From CAVPRW01 sp046727435 [NCBI: bacterium] (GTDB lineage Bacteria; Tectomicrobia; Entotheonellia; J063), in the NCBI GenBank assembly GCA_046727435.1, contig JBKPCR010000303.1, positions 1-13,590 on the forward strand: a stretch of DNA of 13,590 nucleotides. The letters are read 5' to 3'. The translations under genes and the position numbers were made by a program. The notes beneath the pieces were generated by a model. It was given only the letters and a program-made list of their open reading frames with translations. It was not told where the DNA came from and did not search any database. Positions 1-7,329 of the stretch are shown piece after piece (the first letter of the stretch is position 1; each line of letters starts with the position of its first letter).

Positions 1-1
1 G

Positions 2-316
2 AATTATATTATTACCCATCTGAGCTGGGGTACATACACTATTTCCTCTCTCTATGGTCATAAAGATCAGCTATCTATAGCGGTCAATACTTGGAGTAAT
101 GTGAATGGTCAGCAAGATATAAGCATTGACAGCAAAGCTGCAATGAAGATCATTAGTCTTTCGAATACAGTTGATAGGAGAATTCTTTGCGTCTGCCGTG
201 GTCCGGGCTGTAATTCCAAAAATCTTTCTGACAGTTTTCTAAAAATGATTGAGTTTGAAGAGGTAAGTTTGTCTAACAATGATTGGAAGCTGTATCTTGA
301 AAGCAATAGAATTTAG
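2..316 (+). CDS. 3' end of an unrecognised protein gene (partial)
   Basis: The frame is open from the left edge of the window to a TAG stop at 314-316, giving at least 104 residues. The gene therefore starts outside the window; the GTG at 101 is internal and has no clear ribosome binding site. The fragment is mixed polar and hydrophobic, with one Cys cluster (ILCVCRGPGCNS) near its middle and an acidic C-terminal part. I do not recognise the family. Base composition is much more AT-rich than the DNA after ~600, which points to a different origin. An inverted-repeat segment begins 8 bases after the stop. Confidence 0.55.
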   Translation, partial: NYIITHLSWGTYTISSLYGHKDQLSIAVNTWSNVNGQQDISIDSKAAMKIISLSNTVDRRILCVCRGPGCNSKNLSDSFLKMIEFEEVSLSNNDWKLYLESNRI

Positions 317-323
317 CAGATTC

Positions 324-1801
<1,478 letters not shown>

Positions 1802-1849
1802 CTATCATGCTGATGGGGACCCACGTGTCTTGGCGAGTCAACCGCTCGT

Positions 1850-1951
1850 TCAAGGCGGCGTAGCCGTCTTGGACGCCTGCTCCCCCGTCGCTTGGAGCGT
1901 CACGGCCGCGCCGGCGGCCAGGGCCGTGACGAGACTGGTGAGGGGGTCCAT
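1850..1951 (-). pseudogene. Frameshifted 'MDP...ALAAGAA' small protein remnant (33 aa)
   Basis: AAGGAGG lies about 5 bases before the ATG at 1951, and the reading frame gives MDPLTSLVTALAAGAAVTL followed by 14 more residues. From memory, this N-terminus begins small (~100-150 aa) proteins of unknown function found beside NACHT or TIR genes, where it usually continues as 'L..TAEQAVKDAYAGLK'. Here the frame ends early. Adding one base after codon 26 (GCG) switches to the frame reading VQDGYAALNERL, which restores that pattern. I infer a one-base deletion in an older, longer gene. It lies 25 bases after the NACHT stop on the same strand and was probably in the same operon. A related remnant lies at 5214-5297. 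Confidence 0.6.
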
Positions 1952-1976
1952 TGGTACCTCCTTGATTGATCAACAA

Positions 1977-3572
1977 CTATCCTGAAGCATCCTGCTTGAC
2001 AGCATCACCTCGGTCTGTGTGAAGTGCGGCGAAGTGGTCCTGCAGCAGCCGATGGATGAAGATATAGCCGCCGCCAACTTTACGGAGGAAAATGCGCTCG
2101 GCGGCATAGTCCAGGAAAGCGACATAGTGCCAGGGTGCGTAGTCATGGCGGACGAGTACAAGCCGGAGCATAAGGTGCTGTAGACATGCAAAGCCGCCAT
2201 AGTGTAGTCCACCCGATAATCCGAAGAACAGCGCCATGACTAGTCCACCGAATGGTCGCAGCTCGACCACTAGCCCAATACTCAACCTGGTGATCAGCGC
2301 GTTGACCAGCCCGATGCCTAACCCGAAGAGCAGCCCAGCGAGTAATGCATTCCAAGCGGATCGGCGGATACCCTGATTGGGAACGGTTTTCATGTCGATC
2401 TCACCGCCAGCTAATCCTTCCATCAGCCCGATGTGCAGCCCGGCGAGCAGCCAAATTCCCAACCCGATGAGCAGTCCGATGAGCAATTTGCCGAACAGCC
2501 CCAGACCTTGTCCGAAGAACAACCCGCCGAATAGCCCAAAGAGTAACCCGCCAAATAGTCCGGTACCAAGAATTCGGCGTAACTGAGATTGTATCGTTGA
2601 CCACGACCACCGAAGGGTTCCAATGCTGATGATATGGTCCAAGTTCAGTCTGGGGCTCAGCCCAACGAGTAGTCCGACGAACAACCCAACGAGTAACCTG
2701 CTGAGCAGCCAAGGACCCTGCGTGAAGAACAGCCCGCCAAATAGCCCAAAGAACAACCCACTGACCAACCTAGAACCCTTTGTAGGTATCCAGCGTACTC
2801 TATTGGGGAGCCAGTCCGGTTGCATGTGCTCGAGATAGAAGACGGTCTGATCGTGCTGCGTCATCTGCCAGGCGAGCCAGGCAAGCCAGTGCTCGGTTTG
2901 CTGGCGAGTGTAGGGGACGATGGCGCTCCGGCGCTGGAACATCCGGGCGACATAAGTAGAGAAGAGGGACTGCCGCCGCTCGACCAGGGTTCCACGTGTG
3001 CGGAGCGCCTCGGCCGGCTGCCCGGCATACGCCAGGGTCACGATGGTGAGCATGAGGGGGGTGTCTAATAACTCCCAAAGCATGGGGTCCTCCTGGAGAG
3101 CCTGGCGTACCGGCGTCAGGGGGGCTCCGACCTGGGCTAGGTAGCTGTCCACCTGCGCGCGCGTGAGCGGCCGCACCCTCAGCGCCCCCTGCAACCGCAG
3201 CCGCATACCTAGCGTCTCGTAATCCCCCATCCGGCTACAGACCACCAGTGGCAACAGGCCATGGTCTTGCCGAAAGGTATTAATCGCCTCGACACACGCG
3301 GCATGGTGCTCTTGGGCCACTTCATCCAACCCATCAAGCAGGGGGAGAATTTGGTCGGTCTCAATCCATTCCTGACCGAGGTTACGGGGGATGTCATACT
3401 GTTCATGCAGTGCGTCCACCAGCCAGTCGGCCAGAGGGCGCCGCCGCGAGACCCAGGAGGACAGCGGGAATACCACGGGGATGGGATGTTCTGGGTCCTG
3501 GGCCGCACGATCGAGCAGGTGCTGGGCGAGTTCTAGTAAGAGCGTGGTTTTGCCCGCTCCTGGAGCACACAT
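1977..3572 (-). CDS. NACHT-type NTPase with Gly/Leu-rich membrane region, C-terminal part of a split TIR-NACHT protein
   Basis: Residues here are counted from an ATG at 3587. Walker A is APGAGKTT (8-15), Walker B is LLDGLDE (83-89), a sensor-like CSR is at 117-119, and TPLMLTI follows, as in STAND/NACHT ATPases. Roughly residues 275-470 are a long run of hydrophobic Gly/Leu repeats (GLFFGLFGGLFF, GLLFGLFGGLFFGQG, LLIGLLIGLG), probably several membrane segments. The C-terminus has YIFIHRLLQDHFA. The DNA upstream of codon 8 is mobile element, not native sequence. The ATG at 3572 has GGAGGT seven bases upstream, while the ATG at 3587 has one only a single base away, so 3572 is preferred (531 aa). 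Joining this part to the TIR gene at the 8-bp duplication restores GAPGAGKTT in frame. The likely ancestral role is phage defence or another self/non-self response. In the present fragment the first Walker A glycine is replaced by Cys. Confidence 0.85.
   Translation of the reverse strand: MCAPGAGKTTLLLELAQHLLDRAAQDPEHPIPVVFPLSSWVSRRRPLADWLVDALHEQYDIPRNLGQEWIETDQILPLLDGLDEVAQEHHAACVEAINTFRQDHGLLPLVVCSRMGDYETLGMRLRLQGALRVRPLTRAQVDSYLAQVGAPLTPVRQALQEDPMLWELLDTPLMLTIVTLAYAGQPAEALRTRGTLVERRQSLFSTYVARMFQRRSAIVPYTRQQTEHWLAWLAWQMTQHDQTVFYLEHMQPDWLPNRVRWIPTKGSRLVSGLFFGLFGGLFFTQGPWLLSRLLVGLFVGLLVGLSPRLNLDHIISIGTLRWSWSTIQSQLRRILGTGLFGGLLFGLFGGLFFGQGLGLFGKLLIGLLIGLGIWLLAGLHIGLMEGLAGGEIDMKTVPNQGIRRSAWNALLAGLLFGLGIGLVNALITRLSIGLVVELRPFGGLVMALFFGLSGGLHYGGFACLQHLMLRLVLVRHDYAPWHYVAFLDYAAERIFLRKVGGGYIFIHRLLQDHFAALHTDRGDAVKQDASG
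3558..3565. repeat. 8-bp target duplication, left copy (TCCTGGAG)
   Basis: TCCTGGAG lies immediately outside the left inverted end of the 941-bp element. The identical octamer at 4507-4514 lies immediately outside the right end. A ninth base (C) also agrees, so 9 bp is possible. Collapsing the two copies to one rebuilds the TIR-NACHT reading frame without any other change. Confidence 0.9.
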
Positions 3573-3613
3573 GGCCAGAACCTCCATTACCTCCGTGGGG
3601 AGTTAAGTCAACT
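3566..3613 (+). repeat. Terminal inverted repeat, 941-bp element, left end
   Basis: The sequence begins CACACATGGCCAGAACCTCC and aligns without gaps to the other three copies in the window. Shared positions include the ATGGCCA core, a TCC.TTAC block and a GTG.GGA block. Read outward (minus strand) it provides GGAGGT, seven bases, then the ATG that probably starts the NACHT fragment. Confidence 0.8.
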
Positions 3614-3806
3614 CACCTGCACCGCTCCGCGGGCCGTCATTTGCCACGGGCCGTGATGCCGAAATACTTGAAGGATAAGACCCAGATTTAGGCTATTATG
3701 CTGAAAAATTTCCGTATAAGCAGCCCCAACAGGGGATTAGACCTACGTTCTGCACAGGGCAATTAGGGCGGGTGTGGAAGTTCCTTTGAGCGCGAGCACA
3801 TTCTGC

Positions 3807-4391
3807 ATGGGAAAGAATCGGCTTGAAGCGTTCAGTGATGGCGTGATCGCCATCATCATCACCATCATGGTGTTGGAGATCAAGGTGCCCCACGGCGAGG
3901 GCCTCGCGACTCTGGTGCCATTGATCCCCGTATTCCTGAGCTACGTTCTGAGCTTCGTCTACCTTGGGATCTATTGGAATAACCACCACCACATGCTTCA
4001 TGCGACGCAAACAGTCACGGGGCCGATGCTCTGGGCGAATCTGCATCTCTTGTTCTGGCTGTCCCTCATCCCTTTCGCAACGGGCTGGATGGGTGAGAAC
4101 CACTTCACGGCTGCACCATCAGCGCTCTATGGTGTTGTGCTTCTGATGGCGGCGGTCGCCTACTGGATATTGCAACAACTGATCATTGCGTCGCAGGGTC
4201 CCGACTCAATTCTCAAAAAGGCGATCGGAAGCGATTGGAAAGGCAAGCTGTCGCCGGTGCTGTACGCCGCTGCCATTCCTTTGGCCTTCTGGTGGCAATG
4301 GATCTCCTTGGGCCTGTATGTAGTCGTTGCGGTGCTGTGGCTTATACCGGATCGACGGATCGAGAACGTACTAAGAAACGCAGACACATAA
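3807..4391 (+). CDS. TMEM175/DUF1211-family membrane protein (putative potassium channel), passenger gene
   Basis: The N-terminus MGKNRLEAFSDGVIAIIITI carries the hallmark FSDGV motif of the TMEM175/DUF1211 family, whose characterised members are potassium-selective channels. About six hydrophobic segments follow, with a WNNHHHMLH loop after the second, giving 194 residues, near the usual bacterial length of ~200. The ATG at 3807 fits the family start; a GTG at 3774 would add 11 unfamiliar residues, and neither has a strong Shine-Dalgarno. The stop codon lies inside the left arm of an attC-like site, as in integron gene cassettes. The gene is the only cargo of the 941-bp element and has no visible functional link to the TIR-NACHT gene it interrupts. 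Confidence 0.85.
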   Translation: MGKNRLEAFSDGVIAIIITIMVLEIKVPHGEGLATLVPLIPVFLSYVLSFVYLGIYWNNHHHMLHATQTVTGPMLWANLHLLFWLSLIPFATGWMGENHFTAAPSALYGVVLLMAAVAYWILQQLIIASQGPDSILKKAIGSDWKGKLSPVLYAAAIPLAFWWQWISLGLYVVVAVLWLIPDRRIENVLRNADT

Positions 4392-5205
4392 CCATTCGTT
4401 GCAGCGGACGCGGTGACCCGCGCCGCTGAACTTGGCCATTAGACAGTAGGCTTTCGCAAGTCGGCGCAATTCCCCACCCGTGTAAAGGAGGCCTTGGCCA
4501 TGTGTGTCCTGGAGCGCCGAGGATGAGCAGTGCCCGATCGGCCTCATCGAACACATCGACGATCGGTGTCCCCGGCGGTAGCACCCGTTCAGCACGGTCG
4601 GGACGCTGCACCCGGAGGTCTAGGGGAGGCTCGACAGCTATTGGTCGCTCGGCCAGGTCGAGTTCAATCAGCACCTCATGGACCAGCGAGCGCTGGAGCA
4701 CACCAGTAATCCAGATGGTCCGGACCTTCTCCAGCATGGCCTGCCGATTACGCGGATGCGGCGGCGGACTGGGCGTGGAAAGGCGTGGCTCCCCTTGGAC
4801 CGCGGCGATGACCCGCTGGAGCTCAGCACCCCAGGCCTCCCGCCGGGTGAAGTCGGCATACGTCAGCATGGCAATGCGGCGCGGGGGCTGGCACGGCTGG
4901 AGTAGGAGGGGGATGAGCCGGCGTCGGCGGGCAGCAGGGTCCGCCGTTTGAGTCAGCAGTTCTTCGAACGCCGTCCACTCGCTGGCGACCCAGGCAGGCG
5001 TGAGTACGAGGAGCGTGTGGCGGCTGTGATCCACAGCACGCTCCATATTCTCCAGACTGGGCACGCCGACGTCGAAATCGCGCCGGTCGAGACAGACACG
5101 CAGCCCGGCCGCTTCGAGGCGCGGCCGCAGCCAGTCCCACACCCAGGTGGCGTCGGCGTGGCTGTAGGAAATAAAGACATCGTAGGATGTGTCAGGGGTG
5201 GTCAT
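4342..5205 (-). CDS. TIR-domain protein, N-terminal part of a TIR-NACHT protein cut by a mobile element
   Basis: The ATG at 5205 begins MTTPDTSYDVFISYSHAD, the canonical box 1 of a TIR domain. LDRRDFDVGVPSLENMERAV follows at about 39-58, and then SEWTAFEELL. The W77-x3-E81 pair matches the glutamate used for NAD+ cleavage in bacterial TIR enzymes. Residues ~140-225 are a linker (NRQAMLEKVRTIWITGVLQR...). Native sequence ends at residue 233 (LLILGAPG), the first half of the NACHT Walker A. The last 54 residues come from the 941-bp element, antisense to the end of its channel gene. An in-frame upstream start at 5397 is unlikely because it would overlap the MDP-peptide frame. There is no strong Shine-Dalgarno, and the start is 8 bases after that peptide's stop, so translational coupling is plausible. 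The present product would lack its NTPase switch. Confidence 0.85.
   Translation of the reverse strand: MTTPDTSYDVFISYSHADATWVWDWLRPRLEAAGLRVCLDRRDFDVGVPSLENMERAVDHSRHTLLVLTPAWVASEWTAFEELLTQTADPAARRRRLIPLLLQPCQPPRRIAMLTYADFTRREAWGAELQRVIAAVQGEPRLSTPSPPPHPRNRQAMLEKVRTIWITGVLQRSLVHEVLIELDLAERPIAVEPPLDLRVQRPDRAERVLPPGTPIVDVFDEADRALLILGAPGHTWPRPPLHGWGIAPTCESLLSNGQVQRRGSPRPLQRMVMCLRFLVRSRSVDPV
4386..4444 (+). other. attC-like (59-be) recombination site downstream of the channel gene
   Basis: The site is 59 bp long. The left core ACATAAC and right core ATTAGAC approximate RYYYAAC and GTTRRRY, each with one deviation. Between them CAGCGG, a single unpaired A, CGCGG, a TGAC loop, CCGCG and CCGCTG form a near-perfect stem with the extrahelical base typical of attC. 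The channel gene's TAA lies in the left core, as in real cassettes. The right core starts with A rather than G at the recombination triplet, so activity may be reduced or lost. Confidence 0.6.
4459..4506 (-). repeat. Terminal inverted repeat, 941-bp element, right end
   Basis: Read inward on the minus strand it begins CACACATGGCCAAGGCCTCC and continues with TTTAC, GTGGGGAAT and GCCGAC blocks shared with the 7915 and 11239 copies. Read outward (plus strand) it offers AAAGGAGG, eight bases, then ATG. Confidence 0.85.
4507..4514. repeat. 8-bp target duplication, right copy (TCCTGGAG)
   Basis: Identical to 3558-3565 and directly adjacent to the right element end. On the minus strand it encodes the CCA GGA (Pro-Gly) of the Walker A loop. 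Confidence 0.9.
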
Positions 5206-5213
5206 CGGTGGCT

Positions 5214-5297
5214 TCAAGGCCTCTGCTCTACAGTCGGTTGAAGCGCCGCGGCCGCGCCGGCGGCCAGGGCTGTCACCATACTGGGCCGGGGGTCCAT
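5214..5297 (-). pseudogene. Truncated 'MDP...ALAAGAA' small protein remnant (27 aa)
   Basis: AAGGAT lies about 8 bases before the ATG at 5297. The frame reads MDPRPSMVTALAAGAAAALQ followed by seven residues and TGA. It is clearly homologous, at DNA and protein level, to the 1850-1951 remnant. The frame that follows the stop after a 2-base shift reads ALKPPMTTPDTSYDVF, so a small indel would fuse this head directly to the TIR protein. It is either a truncated separate gene or a leader peptide whose translation feeds into the TIR gene. The function of the motif is unknown to me. Confidence 0.55.
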
Positions 5298-5374
5298 CGG
5301 CACATCCTTCGTCAGTCGCAGTGATCTGCAGGACCGCGGCAGCGGCGGGTGAGATGGCCGCCGATTCGCGGCGC

Positions 5375-5572
5375 TCATGCTGACTCGTCTTCTGCATCCT
5401 TGGGGAGTGTGCCTCGCTTGAGATACGCCACTAGCCGGCCCGTCGCGGCCACCATGGTCACCGCCACGAGCGCATACCCAATCAGTCCGAAGGGGTTCAG
5501 CGTCGCCTCGTCTGGCTCGGGCACCCCGCTGAGCTCTACCACCTGATCATTCCACATCAGTCCAATGGCCAT
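5375..5572 (-). CDS. Small single-pass membrane protein, unknown
   Basis: A 65-residue product starts at the ATG at 5572, with GAGAGGAT a few bases upstream. Residues ~26-51 (NPFGLIGYALVAVTMVAATG...) form one hydrophobic segment, followed by a basic LKRG and an acidic tail (KDAEDESA). It is the first minus-strand gene ahead of the MDP peptide and TIR gene, in the same direction, and could be the promoter-proximal member of that operon. The membrane segment suggests a partner for the NACHT protein's membrane region, but that is inference only. I do not recognise the family. Confidence 0.55.
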   Translation of the reverse strand: MAIGLMWNDQVVELSGVPEPDEATLNPFGLIGYALVAVTMVAATGRLVAYLKRGTLPKDAEDESA

Positions 5573-5684
5573 TATATCCTCTCATCCTGACCTCCGGACG
5601 TGCCGCAGGCAATAGCGTCTCTCGATCGTGTGGCTTTCACACCATGCGCCAGGTGGTGCCCAGCCCATCGATCCGCTCAATTTG

Positions 5685-5727
5685 TGGATGTGTGGATATA
5701 TGGATGTATCAATGTATCCATCCATCC
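5685..5727. repeat. GGAT-type repeat array downstream of par operon, candidate parS/operator
   Basis: TGGAT occurs at 5685, 5693 and 5701, and the inverted form ATCCATCCATCC at 5716-5727 runs up to the stop codon of the RHH gene. The 14-mer TGGATGTATCAATG at 5701-5714 is repeated exactly at 6651-6664 on the other side of the operon. Direct and inverted short repeats next to ParA/RHH genes are typical binding sites for the RHH centromere-binding protein. Confidence 0.55.
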
Positions 5728-5981
5728 TAAAGGTCCGGGAGGCCGGGTAGACCTTTCTCCTCGCGAAGCTTCGAGATGCCGAGCAAGGCCAGCCGGTTCA
5801 GGCTGATACCCTCTGATCGGGCAAATTGGTGGGACAGCTCCCATTGATCGTGTGTCATCCGGAGCTGATTATGCACATACTTGCCCTTGCCTTTGGTGCG
5901 GATAGGTGAAGGCTTCTCCTCCTCCTCTTGCGGACTGTCGGTAAAGGCGGCAAGGCCAGTGTCTTTGGATTTCGGCGGCAT
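5727..5981 (-). CDS. Ribbon-helix-helix partition/regulatory protein downstream of parA
   Basis: The protein is 84 residues, starting MPPKSKDTGL at 5981 with AGGAGC about 6 bases upstream. The ATG overlaps the parA stop (TAATG), so the two genes are translationally coupled. The N-terminal third is flexible and acidic (SPQEEEEKPSP). It is followed by a basic patch (RTKGKGKY), a short strand (VHNQLRMT) and two helices (HDQWELSHQFARSEGI, SLNRLALLGISKLREEKG), the RHH pattern. In small ParA systems such proteins bind the centromere repeats, stimulate ParA ATPase through the N-terminal tail, and repress their own operon. The GGAT repeats on both sides are the likely targets. Confidence 0.75.
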   Translation of the reverse strand: MPPKSKDTGLAAFTDSPQEEEEKPSPIRTKGKGKYVHNQLRMTHDQWELSHQFARSEGISLNRLALLGISKLREEKGLPGLPDL

Positions 5982-6616
5982 TAGAGGCTCCTTAGCTGTT
6001 GCTTGAGCCAGCGCCACAGGGCGACGATTTCTTTCGCGGCTTTACCCTGGGCGTCAAATTCGGTGACAGATTGGCCGGAGGCAACGGCCCGCGAGAACGA
6101 TACGCGCTGCCCGATGTCGATGGGTGCGACCTGAAGGCCATGACGGACAAGGACGTTTCTGGCCTCCGCGACTTCTGGAACGCGGGAGTCGCAGGCGTTC
6201 AGGATGAACGCCGCGGGCTTTCCCGCCGCTTTTGCGACATTGACACTCGCGGTGATCGCCCGGAGGTCGAAGGCGGAGGCGCGGCAGGGTATCAGGAGAA
6301 AGTCCGCGGAAGCAGCGATGATATCGACGCCAGCGGTGGCGTGGGGAGCCATGTCGATGATGGCAAGTGTTGCGCTTTCTTGTCGGGCGCGGGCGATGGT
6401 GTGGGAAAGGGTCGCTGCACTGGCTTTCTCGACGGTTGGAAACCCTTCGATCCCCGCGCGCTTCCGGGCGTTGCCCCAATCGGCCGCGCTGGCCTGCGGG
6501 TCGGTGTCGATTAAGACCACCTGCTCCTTGGCTTCGCCCGCGGCGACGGCGACGTGCACGGCCAGCGTCGTCTTCCCGCTCCCACCTTTCTGGCTCAGAA
6601 ACGCGACGGAGCGCAT
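5981..6616 (-). CDS. parA: ParA-family partition ATPase
   Basis: The deviant Walker A is KGGSGKTTLAVH near the N-terminus (MRSVAFLSQKGGSGKTTL). LIDTDPQASAADWGNARK follows, and the Walker B-type IIDMAPHATAG lies in the middle. The 211-residue length, with no N-terminal HTH, marks the small plasmid-type (Ib-like) or chromosomal-orphan ParA class. The start at 6616 has AAAGGAAA a few bases upstream; an in-frame ATG at 6643 lies within the repeat zone and is less likely. The operon promoter should sit in or beside the GGAT repeats at 6638-6688, consistent with autoregulation by the RHH partner. Its presence suggests a plasmid or integrative element, though orphan ParA proteins also occur in chromosomes. 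Confidence 0.9.
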   Translation of the reverse strand: MRSVAFLSQKGGSGKTTLAVHVAVAAGEAKEQVVLIDTDPQASAADWGNARKRAGIEGFPTVEKASAATLSHTIARARQESATLAIIDMAPHATAGVDIIAASADFLLIPCRASAFDLRAITASVNVAKAAGKPAAFILNACDSRVPEVAEARNVLVRHGLQVAPIDIGQRVSFSRAVASGQSVTEFDAQGKAAKEIVALWRWLKQQLRSL

Positions 6617-6637
6617 AGGTTTCCTTTGACGGTGCGT

Positions 6638-6688
6638 ATCCATGGATTGATGGATGTATCAATGGATCAATTGACGGATGAACGGATG
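6638..6688. promoter_or_regulatory. GGAT-type repeat array upstream of parA, candidate parS/operator
   Basis: TGGAT occurs at 6643, 6651 and 6663, and CGGATG at 6675 and 6683. Spacing is 8, 12, 12 and 8 bases. The array includes the 14-mer TGGATGTATCAATG shared with the array at the other end of the operon. It lies directly upstream of the parA start, where an RHH repressor site and the promoter are expected. I cannot assign a clear -35/-10 pair. Confidence 0.55.
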
Positions 6689-6711
6689 TTACTTCGTTTG
6701 GTCAGGGTTCG

Positions 6712-6855
6712 TCAAGCGGATTTGCTGAGCGCCAAATAAACGGTGCGTTCGGCGACATCGTGGAGCGTAGCGATCTGCTGGACCGTGCCACCTTCATTAA
6801 TACAGACGCTGGTGGTGACATCAGGGGGGTTATCCCCACAGGATGCGCAGCCCAT
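6712..6855 (-). CDS. Small HTH-like protein or remnant upstream of parA
   Basis: From the ATG at 6855 the frame reads MGCASCGDNPPDV, then NEGGTVQQIATLHDVAERTV, then YLALSKSA (47 aa). The central part has the spacing of a helix-turn-helix (TVQQIA..HDVAERTVYLAL). The frame stays open upstream to 6924 and beyond, but that part looks non-coding. There is no good Shine-Dalgarno sequence. It points in the same direction as parA and may be the tail of a broken replication or regulatory gene. The recognition-helix pattern is suggestive only. Confidence 0.35.
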   Translation of the reverse strand: MGCASCGDNPPDVTTSVCINEGGTVQQIATLHDVAERTVYLALSKSA

Positions 6856-6902
6856 ACAACTGACACTGATATCGTGTCTATGCCCGGAGGTGAGCAGCGA
6901 CA

Positions 6903-7031
6903 GTGGCCGCGGGACAAGCCGCATTCCTCAAGGGTAACCTCTATGTAGCCCTGCACGCCGCGTTCGGCACCCTCGACCCGGCGGGACGAGCCGGTGAGCA
7001 GGCTACTAGGCCGTATGCCCGCTATGAATAG
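6903..7031 (+). CDS. Possible 42-aa gene fragment
   Basis: From a GTG at 6903 the frame reads MAAGQAAFLKGNLYVALHAA, then FGTLDPAGRAGEQATRPYAR, then YE and a TAG stop. An in-frame stop lies just upstream and there is no Shine-Dalgarno, so it may be the tail of a decayed gene. The composition looks protein-like, but the call is weak. Between here and 7145 I see nothing else with support. Confidence 0.2.
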   Translation: MAAGQAAFLKGNLYVALHAAFGTLDPAGRAGEQATRPYARYE

Positions 7032-7145
7032 GAATGCCCGAGAAACCAAGGAGTGGGGTCACACCTACGAGAGGCTGGCTCAGGCACGGTCACCGTCAGA
7101 ATTTTTCTTGCAGATACCGTATCATCGCTGATAGGCTAGAGAGTT

Positions 7146-7256
7146 ATGAGACTTCAGCAGATCACCTTCAACGTGCATAAACGGGAAACAGCCGATGGAC
7201 ACAGCAATGGTAGCCCGGATGATGCGGTCATGCAGCAGGCCCAGCCGTCCCGCTGA
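7146..7256 (+). CDS. Possible 36-aa protein or gene remnant
   Basis: The ATG at 7146 opens MRLQQITFNVHKRETADGHS followed by 16 residues and TGA. Only a weak GAGAG precedes it. The frame looks protein-like and points toward the 7330 gene. It may be the broken start of a longer gene. Unrecognised. Confidence 0.25.
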   Translation: MRLQQITFNVHKRETADGHSNGSPDDAVMQQAQPSR

Positions 7257-7329
7257 CGCGAGTGTTCCGTGCGGCCAGACGCGCGGCACCAGTGGATTGA
7301 CGCCGAGCACCATGGACAAGGAGTCCGCC

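Larger units (their letters stand above)
3566..4506. mobile_element. 941-bp passenger-carrying inverted-repeat element inserted in a TIR-NACHT gene
   Basis: Both ends read CACACATGGCCA inward, followed by ~36 bases of ungapped similarity (3566-3613 and the complement of 4459-4506). A perfect 8-bp duplication TCCTGGAG flanks the element. It has no transposase; it carries one TMEM175/DUF1211-type gene plus an attC-like site. It sits exactly inside the Walker A codons of the NACHT gene. The same ends occur at 7915-7962 and 11192-11239, so this is one member of a family, probably moved by an enzyme acting in trans. Read outward, each end offers a Shine-Dalgarno sequence and an ATG (AAAGGAGG, eight bases, ATG at the right end; GGAGGT, seven bases, ATG at the left end). 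Confidence 0.85.

Noticed and set aside
2250-2800. Possible DNA repeat array (recurring CCGCCAAATAGCCCAAAGA-type units)
   Set aside because: It is explained by the Gly/Leu/Phe protein repeats of the NACHT membrane region; unit lengths are irregular and follow codons, so it is not a CRISPR or iteron array.
5206-5397. N-terminal extension of the TIR protein from ATG 5397
   Set aside because: The extra 64 codons overlap the MDP-peptide frame, are low complexity and lack a TIR-family counterpart; the domain starts cleanly at 5205.
6702-7049. Minus-strand frame of 115 codons before parA
   Set aside because: Composition is Ser/Arg-rich without motif; the neighbouring frame carries the HTH-like pattern instead.
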